From Pezicula radicicola (taxonomy: Eukaryota; Ascomycota; Leotiomycetes; Helotiales; Dermateaceae), in contig PDUO01000045.1 in the NCBI GenBank assembly GCA_003008705.1, positions 289,462-353,461 on the forward strand: a DNA stretch of 64,000 nt, in the 5' to 3' direction. The translations under genes and the position numbers were made by a program. Within the stretch, counting starts at the first letter, position 1. Each line of letters begins with the position of its first letter. The notes beneath the pieces were generated by a model. That model searched no databases. It was not told the origin of the DNA and saw nothing but the letters and a program-made list of their open reading frames with translations. Shown piece by piece: positions 1 through 10,721 of this stretch.

Positions 1-719
1 TTTCACGAGGGAAAATGAAGACAAGGATGACGATACAATAGAAAAAAAGAAAAAATTATACCCTTTTAATTTACATCCGCCAAGGCCACCCACTCCAAAT
101 GCGACCACCAGGTGTCACTCTACTGCGGCATGCGCTCGAGACCTTGTCACCAGATAGATCACTAGTGCCAGCTGCCCAATGGTGACAGTTCCGAGGTGGC
201 TTTTTGTATAGCTGATAAAAGTGGATATCTTCCGATAGGTAGCTTTATTCTATAAGAAGTAGCTGCAGACGAGGCAGCTAGCAGGTGCCCTCTTCCAACC
301 CAGTCTAACACTTTATGCTCTCACTGATCGCATGCATCCCTTCCTTTGATTCCTTGCAATCAAGCCATGCTGCTTCCGGCCCTGTCACTATCAGCACCAG
401 CAGCCTAACTCCTTGCCTGCCCTGTTGTTTGACTCGATTTCCTGCTACTATACGTGAGAAGCATGTATCACCGCTTTCAAGGCGGTAAGTAGTAGAGCCC
501 TAAGAATATAGTATGGCCTATACTTTAGGGCACTAAAGCCTATAATTTTGGGGCACTACAGCTTGTATTTTTCGGGGCACTACAGCTTGTATTCCGTCAC
601 ATAGCAGGCAAAATCCTTCCTTAACGACCCGACAATCAAAGCGATTACGAAAGAAAGAGTACAACCTATGTCTACAAAATCCTAGAAGTGTTGACCCCAC
701 TGATATCTTTGGGTCGAAT
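1..719. other. Non-coding, AT-rich stretch
   Basis: No frame longer than about 60 codons with any recognisable motif. A short near-duplicate phrase, ggcactacagcttgtatt, occurs twice around 553-590 with a diverged third copy just upstream, suggesting local tandem duplication. The last part (from about 675) may be the 5' end of the homeodomain-like remnant that follows. Confidence 0.5.
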
Positions 720-1213
720 TAGCTACAGGATCCAAATTGTGTCGGATCTTCTATTGCTGGCCTTGGAGAGGATGTAGATGAAGGGAGTTGGTTGAGCGAT
801 TTAACGCCCTTCCCTTCCGAAAGCCCTGTTTCAGCAAATGCTTCCGACGTCGTAACTGTGCAGCAACCACTAATATAGGCTGCGATTGCCTCAAATCAAA
901 ATGAGTCGCAGCAATCAAGGGACTTTAATCGAGAGGAGACCGACGACGATGATGCCCTCAGTTATAATGATAAGACTCGAAAATACTTCAGCAAAACACA
1001 ACTAGCTACTCTTGAGGCTATATACCATCGCAATCCTACTGTAAATAGCGCAGCTCTTGAAAGAACTACAGAGGATGGACCAGTGGACGCTGGTGGCTAC
1101 AGAATCGCTGTAAAAAGGAAAGCATCAAAACATTAAAGTTAGAAAACCGACCAATTACCTCCCCCATAAATGGCACACCAGCAACAATCAATACTCGTAC
1201 TAGGGATGAATAA
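720..1213 (+). pseudogene. Homeodomain-like protein remnant
   Basis: An acidic, Ser-rich leader (GEDVDEGSWLSDL at about 765-803) runs in one frame into RKYFSKTQLATLEAIYHRNP (978-1037), which matches the first two helices of a homeodomain (basic arm, then a Leu/Glu helix). The third helix, WWLQNRCKK (1091-1117), is in the next frame, so a small frameshift lies between about 1065 and 1090. In-frame TAG codons at 720 and 876 sit where Gln or Trp would be plausible. WWLQNR corresponds to the conserved WFQNR recognition-helix core of homeodomains. The function would be DNA binding, but the gene is broken. I see no start codon I trust. The last 23 bases overlap one arm of a palindrome (1191-1270). 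Confidence 0.5.
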
Positions 1214-1270
1214 TTATTAGGTGACGAGCCACGTTAAATTTTAACGTTTATTCATCCTCAGTACGAGTAT
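1191..1270. repeat. Fold-back inverted repeat with nested palindrome
   Basis: Left arm 1191-1213 (atactcgtactagggatgaa...) and right arm 1248-1270 are inverted copies matching at 21 of 23 positions. Inside the loop, acgttaaa/tttaacgt (about 1231-1247) is a second palindrome around a single t. The structure would form a double-nested hairpin. It could be a small fold-back (MITE-like) element or two abutting terminal inverted repeats; no flanking target duplication was identified. Confidence 0.6.
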
Positions 1271-1314
1271 CCGCTTGATTCGTGTAGCTTGGCTAGGGAG
1301 CGGGAGTAACCCAA

Positions 1315-1560
1315 GCAACCAAACACACTCAACCCCAGTACACCCAAGCGCACCCAAAGCACCCAAAGCAGCCAACCACACTCAACCCAAGCACACCAAC
1401 CCAACACCCAAAGCAACCAAGCACACCCAAGCACACTCAAGCGCACCCAAAGCACCCAAGTACACCCAACCCAACACCTAAAGCACCCAACCCAAGTACA
1501 CCCAATCCAACACCTAAAGCACCCCAAGTACACCCAAGCACCTAGATTATCTAAGCAAAG
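1315..1560. repeat. CACCCAAG-type minisatellite
   Basis: About 245 bases of imperfect 8-14 base units built from cacccaag, caacccaa and cacccaaagcac. It is C/A rich on this strand. Similar phrases (cacctaag) continue after the transposon at about 3046-3130, so the Tc1/mariner element appears to have inserted into this repeat tract. The open frames across it on either strand (for example a Cys/Trp/Gly-rich minus-strand frame) are translated repeat, not genes. Confidence 0.8.
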
Positions 1561-1570
1561 CACATACCTA

Positions 1571-3039
1571 CCAACAGGGGGTGTAGGAATTACGTGCGCA
1601 CGGGCCGAAAACACCAAAAATCGAAACCGACGATTCCCTTGAAATAATCAACAACAACCTATTCCCTTACTATGGCTCCACCAACTCGATTAAATCCTTT
1701 CCGAACCCCATCCCCCGAACCTCTTGCTGGAGGAGAAGCTACAACTAGAAGGAAGTGTAGATTCTTTGACGCGTTAGCTAAAGATGGCCAGACAAAGTCG
1801 TTGAGACGTATTTCAGCTGACTGCAAGATTTCAGAGAGTTGTGGTCGAAAATGGAAGAAACAATGGGTCGAATTAGGGTCTACAGCAAAGAAGCCAACTC
1901 GACAAAGGTCTAAGGTACTTGGGCGTACATCTAAAGTTACGAAATCGATGTGTAAAATGCTTGTTTCTCCCTCTCGAAATCCCGTCCGAAAAGAGCCATA
2001 CGAAGCCCAGATTTCATACCACGATATACCTGTTAAGAAGCGCCAATTACAACATAAGTTGAAGGAATATACTAAGGGAGGTGGACGGTACACTTGTGCC
2101 TTTGTTAAGAAGGTTATTTCAGAGAAGAATTGCTATGATCGTATAACCTATGGTCTTACCCATGTTTATGATTCTCTCTTTGGTTTTTTCGATCATATCG
2201 TATATACGGACGAAGCCCACATAGATCCAACATCTCAGCCCCAAGGCAGAGTACTTCGAGAGCGAGGAACGCGCGATAACCCAGAGAATATTGAGCAAAG
2301 GCCACCACTAAAGGGTGTACGGTTTCATATTGCAGCGTGGATCTCTTAGTAGGGAAAAGCAGAGAAATTAGAGTTCTATAACAATGAGGAAGATAAGATT
2401 GAGCAACCTCCTTATCCTAAGAAGCCTCGTCGTCGCCCTACGACTGAAACAGAAGACGAATATCAATATCGAGTACAAGAATGGGAGGCAGGGAAGCCTC
2501 ATCAGGTTGAAATCAAGGTTAAAGGCAACGCAATGACACAAAAGTACTATGTGGAGCGTCTTCTACCTATATATTGTCAAGCCATCGAATCTATGAGGCA
2601 AATCGATGATAAACCATGGCTTCTTCAAGAGGATGGCGACCCTTCTCACGGCATGCGAAAACAAGGGCTTGCACAAGAATATAGAAAGCGATACAACATC
2701 CAAAACCTTTCCCATCCTACGCAGAGTCCAGATCTTAATCCTATTGAAGGTATTTGGGCTATTATAAAGCAAAGATTAAGGCGTAGAGTCTTTGATTCTG
2801 AGGAGGAGATGAAGGAGGCCTTACAAGAGGAATGGGACAAAATTAGTATGGAGGAGATACGCCATCGTATTGCTGATATGCCTAGAAGATGCGCAGAGCT
2901 TATTAGATCAAGTGGGAAACCCATCAGAGGCAATAAGTGGTGATGTTATTTTATAATTAATAAATGTCTCTATTTTCTTGAATATATTCAATTTGGTGAG
3001 GCTGGCCTGTGCGCACGTAATTCCTACATCCCCTGTTGC
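1571..3039 (+). mobile_element. Tc1/mariner-family transposon, complete with TIRs
   Basis: The terminal inverted repeats are about 35 bp: left 1572-1606 (caacagggggtgtaggaatt...) and right 3004-3038, inverted, differing at only two positions (ggggg/gggga and cgggcc/caggcc). The element is flanked by TA at 1569-1570 and 3040-3041, the target duplication expected for Tc1/mariner. It is 1469 bp and carries one transposase frame on the plus strand. It sits inside a minisatellite tract. The near-identical ends indicate a much younger element than the second Tc1 copy at 58.3 kb. Confidence 0.9.
1672..2943 (+). pseudogene. Tc1/mariner transposase, one frame broken only by tandem TAGTAG
   Basis: A single frame of 424 codons from ATG at 1672 to TGA at 2941-2943 is interrupted only by two adjacent stops, TAGTAG at 2347-2352, following AAWIS and preceding GKAEKLEFYN. 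Related fungal transposases have aromatic or polar residues (Trp first) at this place, so TGG-to-TAG and CAG/TGG-to-TAG changes explain it. The N-terminus has a Lys/Arg-rich helix-turn-helix-like region (residues 20-90). Catalytic residues: Asp in VYTDEAHIDP, Asp in LLQEDGDPSHG, Glu in SPDLNPIEGIW; I count 37 residues between the second Asp and the Glu, three more than the DD34E of animal Tc1. Cut-and-paste transposition is the family function. As written it could make only a 225-residue N-terminal piece, unless the stops are read through or edited. Confidence 0.88.
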
Positions 3040-3546
3040 TACCTTTATAAGCACCTAGAAAGTACAAGAGTTCTTCGTAAAGACCTACTCAATTACCTAA
3101 GTACTTAATATACTAGCACCTAAGCACCTGCTATGATATGCCGTCGGCTCATCTGTGGCATGAACTGAATGGGCAAGATTTGTGGTTTCTGAAATGGATG
3201 GTAATACTGCCATATTTGGCAACCTATATCAACGCTCGCCTAGCTATTTTGCCCGTGGTGCTGTAAGGCAAGGAAGAAGAAATACGACCTTCGGACCCTG
3301 ATTTGTGTAGCGCAAGGCCACTGCATAGAAATCTATTAAGCGTGCTTAGTTGAGGGCTATTGTCAACTATAGCATTATTGTTATAGAAGCAAGTTGTATT
3401 ATTCTAGTGCTGTGTCAGGTGACTGGATACGCCAGAGTCACGCCTCACTTATCTTATAAATTAAGTTACGAAGTACGAAACTCTTGCTTTACTCAATTCT
3501 TGCCTAAGGACAGACATTCGCTTATAGAAACAGCTTGCGGATAATA

Positions 3547-4372
3547 ATGGAGCAGCCGCACGAGCCTCTCCAGGCTCATAGAGCAGCCGCGCAACCTGGC
3601 GCTGGGGGGCGAGGGCGAGCCTGCGACGCGGAAGCGAGGGCACTAAGACACGCATACAGTACAGAGATCAACAGCGAAACCCACCATTCCGTGAACACTG
3701 ATGACAATCATAACACCTGCGATACTGGCGATGAGGGGCCACGACCTGCAAAGCGACGAAAGCGACGCGCAGCGCCTGCCGCGACTCCAACCACCTGTCG
3801 CAGGCACACCACAGAGCTCCACCTCGGACAGCCTGGCCCCCTTGTGGCGCTGTCGACCGCCACACCTGAGATTGACGATGCGTAGCCCCCAGGCTGATGA
3901 CAGATGTCCGGCAACCTTCGTCGATAATAGCCACCACTATGCCTCGCGAACTTCTCAGAGCCCGTCTACGGCATCAGAGGCGGTACCAGTTGCTGAGTAT
4001 TAGGAGTAGCCTTTCCAAGGCTTCCTCAAACGCACCAAGATCGGGGATGATGTGACGTACAATCCTAAGTTCAAACTACCATCGATCTAGGAGAACTTTC
4101 ATTTACCGATTAATCCTACAGCATTGGACATCAATCACGACGCTGCTGCACTGTACATTCCAAGATACATCAAGCACTGTTAAAGCCAAAGAAGAGTAAG
4201 GTTCCATGGACAGAAGAAGAGGATATAAAGCTGCTCCAGATGTGGATTGAAGGCCGTTCATGGGAATACATCTTTGCTGCCCTCCTTAGCCGGAGTGAAG
4301 GGACCATCCGGGTGCGTTGTGCGACAAAATTCAAAAAGCAACCTCGTACAAGGGCCGGTCATTCTTGAACTG
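3547..4372 (+). pseudogene. Myb/SANT-domain protein remnant
   Basis: The first part (3547-3885) is an open frame rich in Ala, Arg and His with a basic stretch PAKRRKRRAAP resembling a nuclear localisation signal. After several stops and frame changes, WTEEEDIKLLQMWIEGRSWEYI (about 4200-4265; first 20 residues are the core) followed by RSEGTIRVRCATKFKKQP (4286-4345) matches a Myb/SANT repeat: acidic first helix, spaced Trp residues, and a basic third helix. Such short SANT proteins are common in ascomycete genomes as DNA-binding factors of unknown target. The middle (3890-4190) is not readable in one frame. No intact start or end can be given. Confidence 0.45.
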
Positions 4373-4379
4373 GAGGAGG

Positions 4380-5685
4380 GGCCAATTGCTTCATTGAAGA
4401 GATATATCTAACATAACCACCTTTCCCTTAATTTATTCTCCCCCAATAAAAGGCTACTTTCTTATCAATGTATATTGTTGCCTAGACAGTAGGGTCGTTG
4501 TCACCAATAATCCATTGACTAGATTCGAGCGTTTTGAGACCTTATGAAAGTCTAGATTACCCGGCCTCAGATTGCTGTGAGACCTTAAAATCTAGTGGCA
4601 AGTCATTGACAACACCGACCTTGATATAGAGATAGGGATTAGTGATTCTTGAATGAAAGCAATATATATCGCGAGTATTCAGAGAAAAATAGCCATCGTT
4701 GGCAAAACTTGGAAGGCAAGAATAGAGTCCTTGGACATGGCATGGGTTCAGGCAGTCGACGTGATACCTCGTTCGCAAGGGTCAGATGTGAAGTTATTTC
4801 AATGATTATCATATCTTAGGTAGCTGGCAAACTTCTTGCGCAAACATGAATCGTGTTCTGACTTCAAGGCCGCTCTCTTGACCTTCCCCTTAATGATCGA
4901 CTTAAATTCTCACAATATTCCGAGATAGGCCCATCTTTTATGTGAAGAATACGAAACAGAGTCCACTCCACCACAGTCGAACTACTCATCATTTAGTTCT
5001 TGGGTGTGCCGGCTACGAAGCTCAAGAAAAGCTTGAAGATTCCAAGACCGACTGACTGCGCAATCTTGGCGTTTATCTTATCTTTGACGACAATGCCATT
5101 GTTCCTATCCTCGAGTGTCCCTCTCTCGAGGCACGGTAACTATCCACTCCGCCGAATATTGGCTGCTCAGGCAGGCATTTAACACTCTGCTCGTCTACAA
5201 TCGCTTAACGGACTCAGAGGCAGATAGGGAGTACAGGAAGTTTATTAGCCAGAATTTCTCTGTTTGATCAATACTTTATTTCACGTCCCCATGGCCCAAG
5301 TACAGGCCGATACTCGGTGGAGGGAATAGTTACTACTCAGACATCCCCTACTCACCTCGTTTACACCCCTCAACCACTTCCCCCGAAAGCTCGGACCCCG
5401 AGTCTTTATATCACATCAGCCCGACATGACTAACAAAGAATTTTACAAACCTTTCCAAATGCCCGATATCCTAAGCTTCCTTTCTCTGAATGCCGTACGA
5501 AATTTTTTAAGTCGCCTCGTTTACATAGCAGAATGGGCGACTTCAGCTAAGGGACTCGGATCTATATAGCAATGTGCGGGAGCGAATATAGATGATCTTT
5601 TATATAGATGTATATGTGTGACTAATTAGAAGAATATCGACATCAAACATATACACATCCCACAGTTAAACAGAGTGTTGTCTCA
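4380..5685. other. Intergenic stretch, no supported gene
   Basis: Several frames of 60-75 codons exist (4557-4778 minus, 5000-5182 plus) but none has a recognisable motif, codon pattern or intron context. I see no RNA gene or clear repeat. Confidence 0.4.
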
Positions 5686-5688
5686 AAT

Positions 5689-6095
5689 CAAAAATTGAAA
5701 GCCCTTTCTACAATAACTTCTCTAAAACTCATAACCGTCTTCGGCGCAACTGGAGCTCAAGGCAGTGGAGTCATCAACACTGTTCTCGCCGTACCAGCGC
5801 TGAAAGCAAAACACACTTTGCGTGCAGTCACTCGTGATCTGGAGAGTGCCAAGGCTCAGGCCCTTAAGGAAAAGGGTGTAGAGGTGGTTAAGGGTGATTT
5901 GAACGATGTCAAGTCTCTCAAGACGATTTCCCCAGAGTTGTTTGCCAAGGATTTTCCGGATAACCTTTCCAGCCAATTGACGGAGACGCTGATCATGGCA
6001 ATTCCGAGAGCGATAGGTGGCTAGTTGAGGGTGGTGGGAAGGAAATCACTTTGGAGGAATAGGTTCACCAGCATGGGCCAAGAACACGTGCTGTC
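5689..6095 (+). pseudogene. NmrA-like NAD(P)-binding protein, internally deleted
   Basis: The frame from about 5695 shows LITVFGATGAQGSGVINTVL, the glycine-rich NAD(P)-binding motif (GxxGxxG) of NmrA/HSCARG-type atypical SDRs, followed by RAVTRDLESAKAQALKEKGV and EVVKGDLNDVKSL. It then jumps straight to ISPELFAKDFPDN and LVEGGGKEITLEE (about 6020-6060, in a second frame), which resembles the C-terminal part. Roughly the middle half of a 300-residue family member is missing. A TAG follows LEE where Trp is likely. The 3' end converges on the AflS-like gene. Probable ancestral role: redox-sensing or NAD(P)-dependent modification; now non-functional. Confidence 0.55.
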
Positions 6096-7235
6096 TCGTT
6101 GATGTAGGGATCGACTGATTTGGTTGGGAGCAGGGCGGCCGCCGGGTTCGCACTTAGAACATCCAGGTGTGCTTGTAACTCGGCCAGAACTCGGGTGCGG
6201 AGCTGACCAAAGGATGTCACTAACACGAGTGATGTGAGACGAACTATATGAACTGCAGCATCCTTCACAACTTGAGGCTCTCCAATGTTCCGTTGTTGCA
6301 CTGAGATACGTTCATTGAGCTGCGAACTGACAGAGTGATTGTTTGACAGGGATGCGGTCTCACTCATTTGTACTACAAATATCAGTGATGAATAGAGCTC
6401 TGCCAAATTCAAAACAAATGAAATGGATTCAGCAGCTACCTGTATAAGTGTGACTACCTTGCAAATCAAAAGATGAGAAGGGAAGGAGCACTCACGTCTA
6501 CCACACGTGCATTACCTAACTTAAGCCAATCAAGACGGCCGAGAAGCTTAATAGCAGCCGCATCGTCGTCGCCGGAGTCACTGAGATAGCGAAAATAGGC
6601 AGGAAATTGGCGCTGTAACTTTGGACGCTGCCTACAAGTTGACTGAAACGACTACGCGGTGTTGAAAAAGCAAGTGAATACGCGCACTCACTAGGGTTAT
6701 TTGACTGGCCGTAGCGCTTTGTGGCCGACTGCATATGTAGGGCAGCGGGAGCTGCTGTCCCGGCCAAGAAGAGTGCTGCATCCAAATAAGAAGGCCTGGT
6801 GACGAAATTTGCTAAAAGCGCTGCGTGTGCGACATGGCCTGGCTGGGGCTCTTGCAGGAAGCCGACAATGGTCGTCATATGCAAGACACGGCGTAGCTGT
6901 GCTTCTGGTACATTGGCGAGGTTGAAAACATCCTCGATCTGTACACTCCCGCTCATCGGTATACACACAAGCACTTGGAAATCGCCTAGCTATTGGAGGC
7001 ATGAGAGGATCTGGGTCTGTGCAAGTAAAGAGTCAGAACACGCAAAACAGAGCAACACCGAACTCGGGAGGTACCTGGGTGGCAAGATGTCGGATGAAAT
7101 AAGTTGGCTAGAATAATAACACTTGTAACTCGGCTAGGAGCGCGAGCAGATTGCGTCTTGTTGGTGCTACCTTTGTTGAAGATATTGAATACCCAAGCTG
7201 ACACTGGTCACTGAAAGCATTGGCAGTATCTAAAA
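6065..7235 (-). pseudogene. AflS/AflJ-like pathway co-regulator (O-methyltransferase-like)
   Basis: Reading on the minus strand: NLLALLAELQVLLF (about 7150-7110), then an intron ending just before TQILSCLQ and LGDFQVLVCIPMSGS (about 7010-6945), PEAQLRRVLHMTTIVGFLQE (winged-helix region), PGHVAHAALLANFVTRPSYL, LAGTAAPAALHMQSATKRYG, RQFPAYFRYLSD (in a shifted frame near 6600), LGRLDWLKLGNARVV, and after another intron PQVVKDAAVHIVRLTS. This order is that of AflS/AflJ and MdpA-like proteins, which resemble O-methyltransferases but partner the Zn2Cys6 activator AflR instead of methylating. Defects: TAG after LQVLLF (Gln expected), TAG in LQ-LGDF (Trp expected), and a frameshift near 6620-6660. 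It is the first piece of the polyketide cluster; its partner would be one of the two AflR-like genes. Confidence 0.68.
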
Positions 7236-7295
7236 TTTTGTTAGTGTATTCCTTCACATGAATTAAGGTAGTTATGTTATGTTTGCTAATGGATG

Positions 7296-7320
7296 GTTAG
7301 GATAGGATAGGATAGGATAA
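7296..7320. repeat. Short GGATA tandem repeat
   Basis: Four to five copies of a 5-base unit (aggataggataggataggataat) upstream of the AflS-like gene. A simple microsatellite; no function can be assigned. Confidence 0.7.
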
Positions 7321-7864
7321 TAAGACTTGAAAAGGACACCACGTCTTGGTCAAAATATTGTGCTTTTACCAAATGTCGAGGAAATTGCAAGAGTGTTGGC
7401 CGTGGCTGGTTATATAATATTCTAAGACGAGAAATGAATCGATCCTGTCGGGTGCTTGCTCATTACCCCACACCTTCCTAACGTAGAAGAGAACACAGGC
7501 GACTTTGAAGTAGCATGTTGCACCATACCCAGCTTAGATAAGTACTTAATTTGTACAACGACCAATACAAGGTAAGATGACTGTATGCTGGATCCTATAC
7601 TAAGGTTGCTGCGTCATTGATTACTATGACCCATTGTAGCCGATGTCCGATATAAGGCTGTAAATTTCTATCGTAAGTTGGAAACTTTCGTGCAAGATCG
7701 AGGCAATCAGATTCCTAGTTAAGTGGCATCAAAAAGAAAGTTCGACATGGTCGGAGTCCGACAGAAGGGCAAAGAAACCCCCGAGAGAAACACTTCGTGG
7801 ACACGGCCCGGGAAAATTTAAAAAAAAAAAAATCATATCCTTTGTTTCGCTTCCACCCTCGACT

Positions 7865-9653
7865 ATGTCTCTGGTAGCAGCCACTTTCGTTCTGTGCTTT
7901 TTATATCTTCTCTACAGCCGATTAGCGACCCCTCTTCGAAAGTTCCAGCACCGTTTCTTGCAAGCATTTCGCAGTTATGGATTGTGAAGCAACAGCGTGA
8001 CCTTCAAAGACCATTTGTCGACTTGGCACTGCACAGGAAATACGGTCTCATTGTTCGAGTTGCTCCGAATGAGGTCATTGTGTCCAGTTCAGAATCAAAG
8101 AAAATCATCTACGGTAAGTCATCTTTAGATGCGCGAAATCAATAGAATCAACTCCTTCGGCGTCCCAGGTGCTCTGAGCAAATTCACAAAGGCGGACTGG
8201 TATTGTGCAACTGGCGATTGTGGCTGGTCTGGCGATGACCAGCTTGACTTCCTCCCTGAGCTGAATATGGAGAAATACAAAATTCAGCGAAGGCTTATAG
8301 GAGGAGCCTACCCCGCCAGTTATGTGAAGGGTATGGAAGGTAATCTTAACAAGATCTTGGAAAGGAATATCACGTCCATGACCCAGCGTGCTGGGCTGAG
8401 TGTGAATGTTGACTTATTTTTCTACCCTTTTGCTTCTAGTACATCATCAGCATATATCTCATAGGACTATCGAATTAAATCAACTCAGACTGCATCCAAA
8501 TGGCAACATTTGGCAAATCACAAGGATTTGTCGAGCTAATACTGATTATGAAGCGATTGGCAGGGTTCACCAGTTGTGGTTCTATATGCATTGGGTTGGA
8601 TATCTCCCAATTCTTCACAGGATAAGATTATGTTACCGCAACATCATCCTTAAGCCATTTTTTAAAATTGTTGCTCAAGCTGCAAACACAAAAGAAAATT
8701 GAGCCTCAAGACCCCGCCCAAAAGGAGAATATCTTTGATGTGAGTCAATTTTTTCCATTTACTTCCACTAACTAGATGAAAAATTTACCAACCTTTGACT
8801 TCACAGTGGGCAATCAATGAAGTTGTTGCCCGTTCCAAAAGAAGAGATCATCCCTCACATCCTACCGACATTGCAGATCGTCTTTTCCAAATTCAAGCCG
8901 AAAAGCCCGCCCTGAAGATGAATTGGTTAACTGATATGTGCATCACGAACTTCAACGCTGGTGTGGAAACTCTTGGAATCACTATCAGTACCTTTTTGAA
9001 TTCTGTGTTAAGCCATCCGCATTGCCTAACGCGAATTCAGAAAGATATCGATGACGCGAGAGCGGCTGGAATGCTGAGCGAGATTCCCAAATTGAAGGAG
9101 ATCGAATCCTTGCCATATCTGAAGGCTTACTTGAATGAGAGCAGGAGGTTGCACCCGCCGCTTGCACATCCTCTGGGGAGAATTGTACCGAAAGGTGGTG
9201 CGACACTCGAAGGATATTAGCTACCTGCCGGTGTGAGTTTTCATTGTCCTCAAACCAGGGAATCAAACTAATAAAGGCGACAGACCACTGTAGGAATAAA
9301 CCCCTGGGTTCTCAACCGCGGCAAGACCCTTTATGGCGAAGATACTGATATATACCGGCCCGAACGATGGCTAGAACTCACTCCTGAGCAACTTAAGACC
9401 CTTGTGTCCAGGACAATGTATGGCTGCGTGACTACCAACATTTGTGAACAAACGCTGACTGACAACCTCTTATAGATCTGGCAGAGGCAATATACTCCAA
9501 GGCGATCCCGCTTTCATTAAAGAGCTTAGACTGGAAATATACAGAACCGGAGAAGAAGAGGACCGTTCGGGCCACCTTCATGACTTTCATGACTCGGTTA
9601 GATAATGTTATGGTGCAATGGGAGCCGAGCCTGCGAGTGAAAAGGGTTAAATA
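7865..9653 (+). pseudogene. Cytochrome P450, degraded, heme motif not recognisable
   Basis: ATG at 7865 opens a hydrophobic anchor (SLVAATFVLCFLYLLYSRL), after which the frame shifts near 7920 to VPAPFLASISQLWIV, LALHRKYGLIVRVAPNEVI. Further pieces: LNMEKYKIQRRLIGGAY (C helix region), FNAGVETLGITISTFLNSV (I helix, about 8957-9010), LKAYLNESRRLHPP (ExxR motif, about 9121-9165), INPWVLNRGKTLYGED, YRPERWLELTPEQLKTL (PERF/W region, about 9355-9400) and a C-terminal KSLDWKYTEPEKK. Introns of 60-70 nt separate the blocks. Between PERW and the C-terminus I cannot find FGxGxRxCxG; the segment around 9415-9490 reads MYGCVTTNIC in one frame, so the heme-ligand loop is altered or lost. Member of the polyketide cluster, presumably a ring oxidation enzyme originally. 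Confidence 0.75.
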
Positions 9654-9983
9654 AAGGTTCGGAATTTATGAGTAAAAGAAATCGAAAGAAAGCAGTTTAT
9701 AATGTACTCTCGAAATAATTATTCCATTTACTTTTCTATCTGAGCTATTACTGCTATAACCTGAGAAGTGTACTTGGGATATATCCTGTACAAACAATTT
9801 CAACACGGACTATAGTAGTCCTAATCTTGCACTCAAAGCCACAGCTCTGGACTGCTATTGAATCCTAAAATTATTGTAATACGAAAAATAGATAAGGCAA
9901 TTCATTTCAAAGACCTCGAATATAGTTCGCGCTCGCTCTAGACACCCTATCCCCATCTCTACCTTCCTGCAACTAGTTTGATC

Positions 9984-10721
9984 ATGAGCACAACAAACAA
10001 TATCCCCAAGCATTAGGCCGACAAGCCATGGCCTATTATCAGCAGTCCCCAAGGCGAAGGGCAAGAGATTGTAAAACCCCCACGATATTTACAACTCCAT
10101 GATTAGCTTCATTCTAACATCACATAGAACTCCCATTATGCCGTGCACATGGCCACCGACATGTACCATGTCTACAACATGTTCATTCGTGCAATAAATA
10201 GTATCATCCTGCAATCCCCTTACGTAACCAAACCTGCCGACATTGCGGACCTGTTGTTCTACACCAAAACCGTCGTCATAACTATCGCTGCCCACCACGA
10301 TGGTGAAGAGCAACACCTCTTTCCTGATCTCGCTAAATACACCAAGAATCCCAGCATAATGGTCATCAATCAAGCACAGCATGCCACCTTTCACGGCGGT
10401 CTGGAGAAGCTTAGAGAATATTACACAACAACATCCCTAGCCGATTATTCCTATGAGACGTTCAAGTCCATCATTGACTCTTTCGCTGAAGCTCTGTTCC
10501 GGCATCTCAAGGACGAGATTCCCACTATTCTGGCGCTGAAGAAGTATCCTAGTAAAGACCTTAAGGCGATTTGGGTTACGGTGGAAAAACATATTGATGA
10601 TGTGGGTAGTTATGACGAGATGTTTCCACTGGCGTTTGGATGCATGGATAGAGGGTTTAAGGGAGGTAGGTATAACTTTCCCCCTGCGCTAGCATTTGTG
10701 AATTATGTTGTAATGTATTAG
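9984..10721 (+). pseudogene. Hemerythrin-like HHE-domain protein with three TAG stops
   Basis: One continuous frame of 246 codons from ATG (9984) to the stop at 10719-10721, interrupted only by TAG at 10014, 10104 and 10125. The leader ADKPWPIISSPQGEGQEI precedes HMATDMYHVYNMFIRAINSI, then VITIAAHHDGEEQHLFPDLA (His/Glu metal ligands of the HHE fold), QAQHATFHGGLEKLREYY and ALFRHLKDEIPTILALKKY. The His and Glu positions fit the four-helix di-iron or metal-binding bundle of hemerythrin-like fungal proteins, usually 220-250 residues. Because only TAG codons interrupt the frame, decay seems recent. In context it may be a passenger of the polyketide cluster or an unrelated metal/oxygen-binding protein. 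A truncated product from the internal ATG at 10143 would keep the whole metal site. Confidence 0.78.

Noticed and set aside
1258..1617. 119-codon minus-strand frame rich in Cys, Trp and Gly
   Set aside because: It is the translation of the CACCCAAG minisatellite; no start context or homologous pattern.
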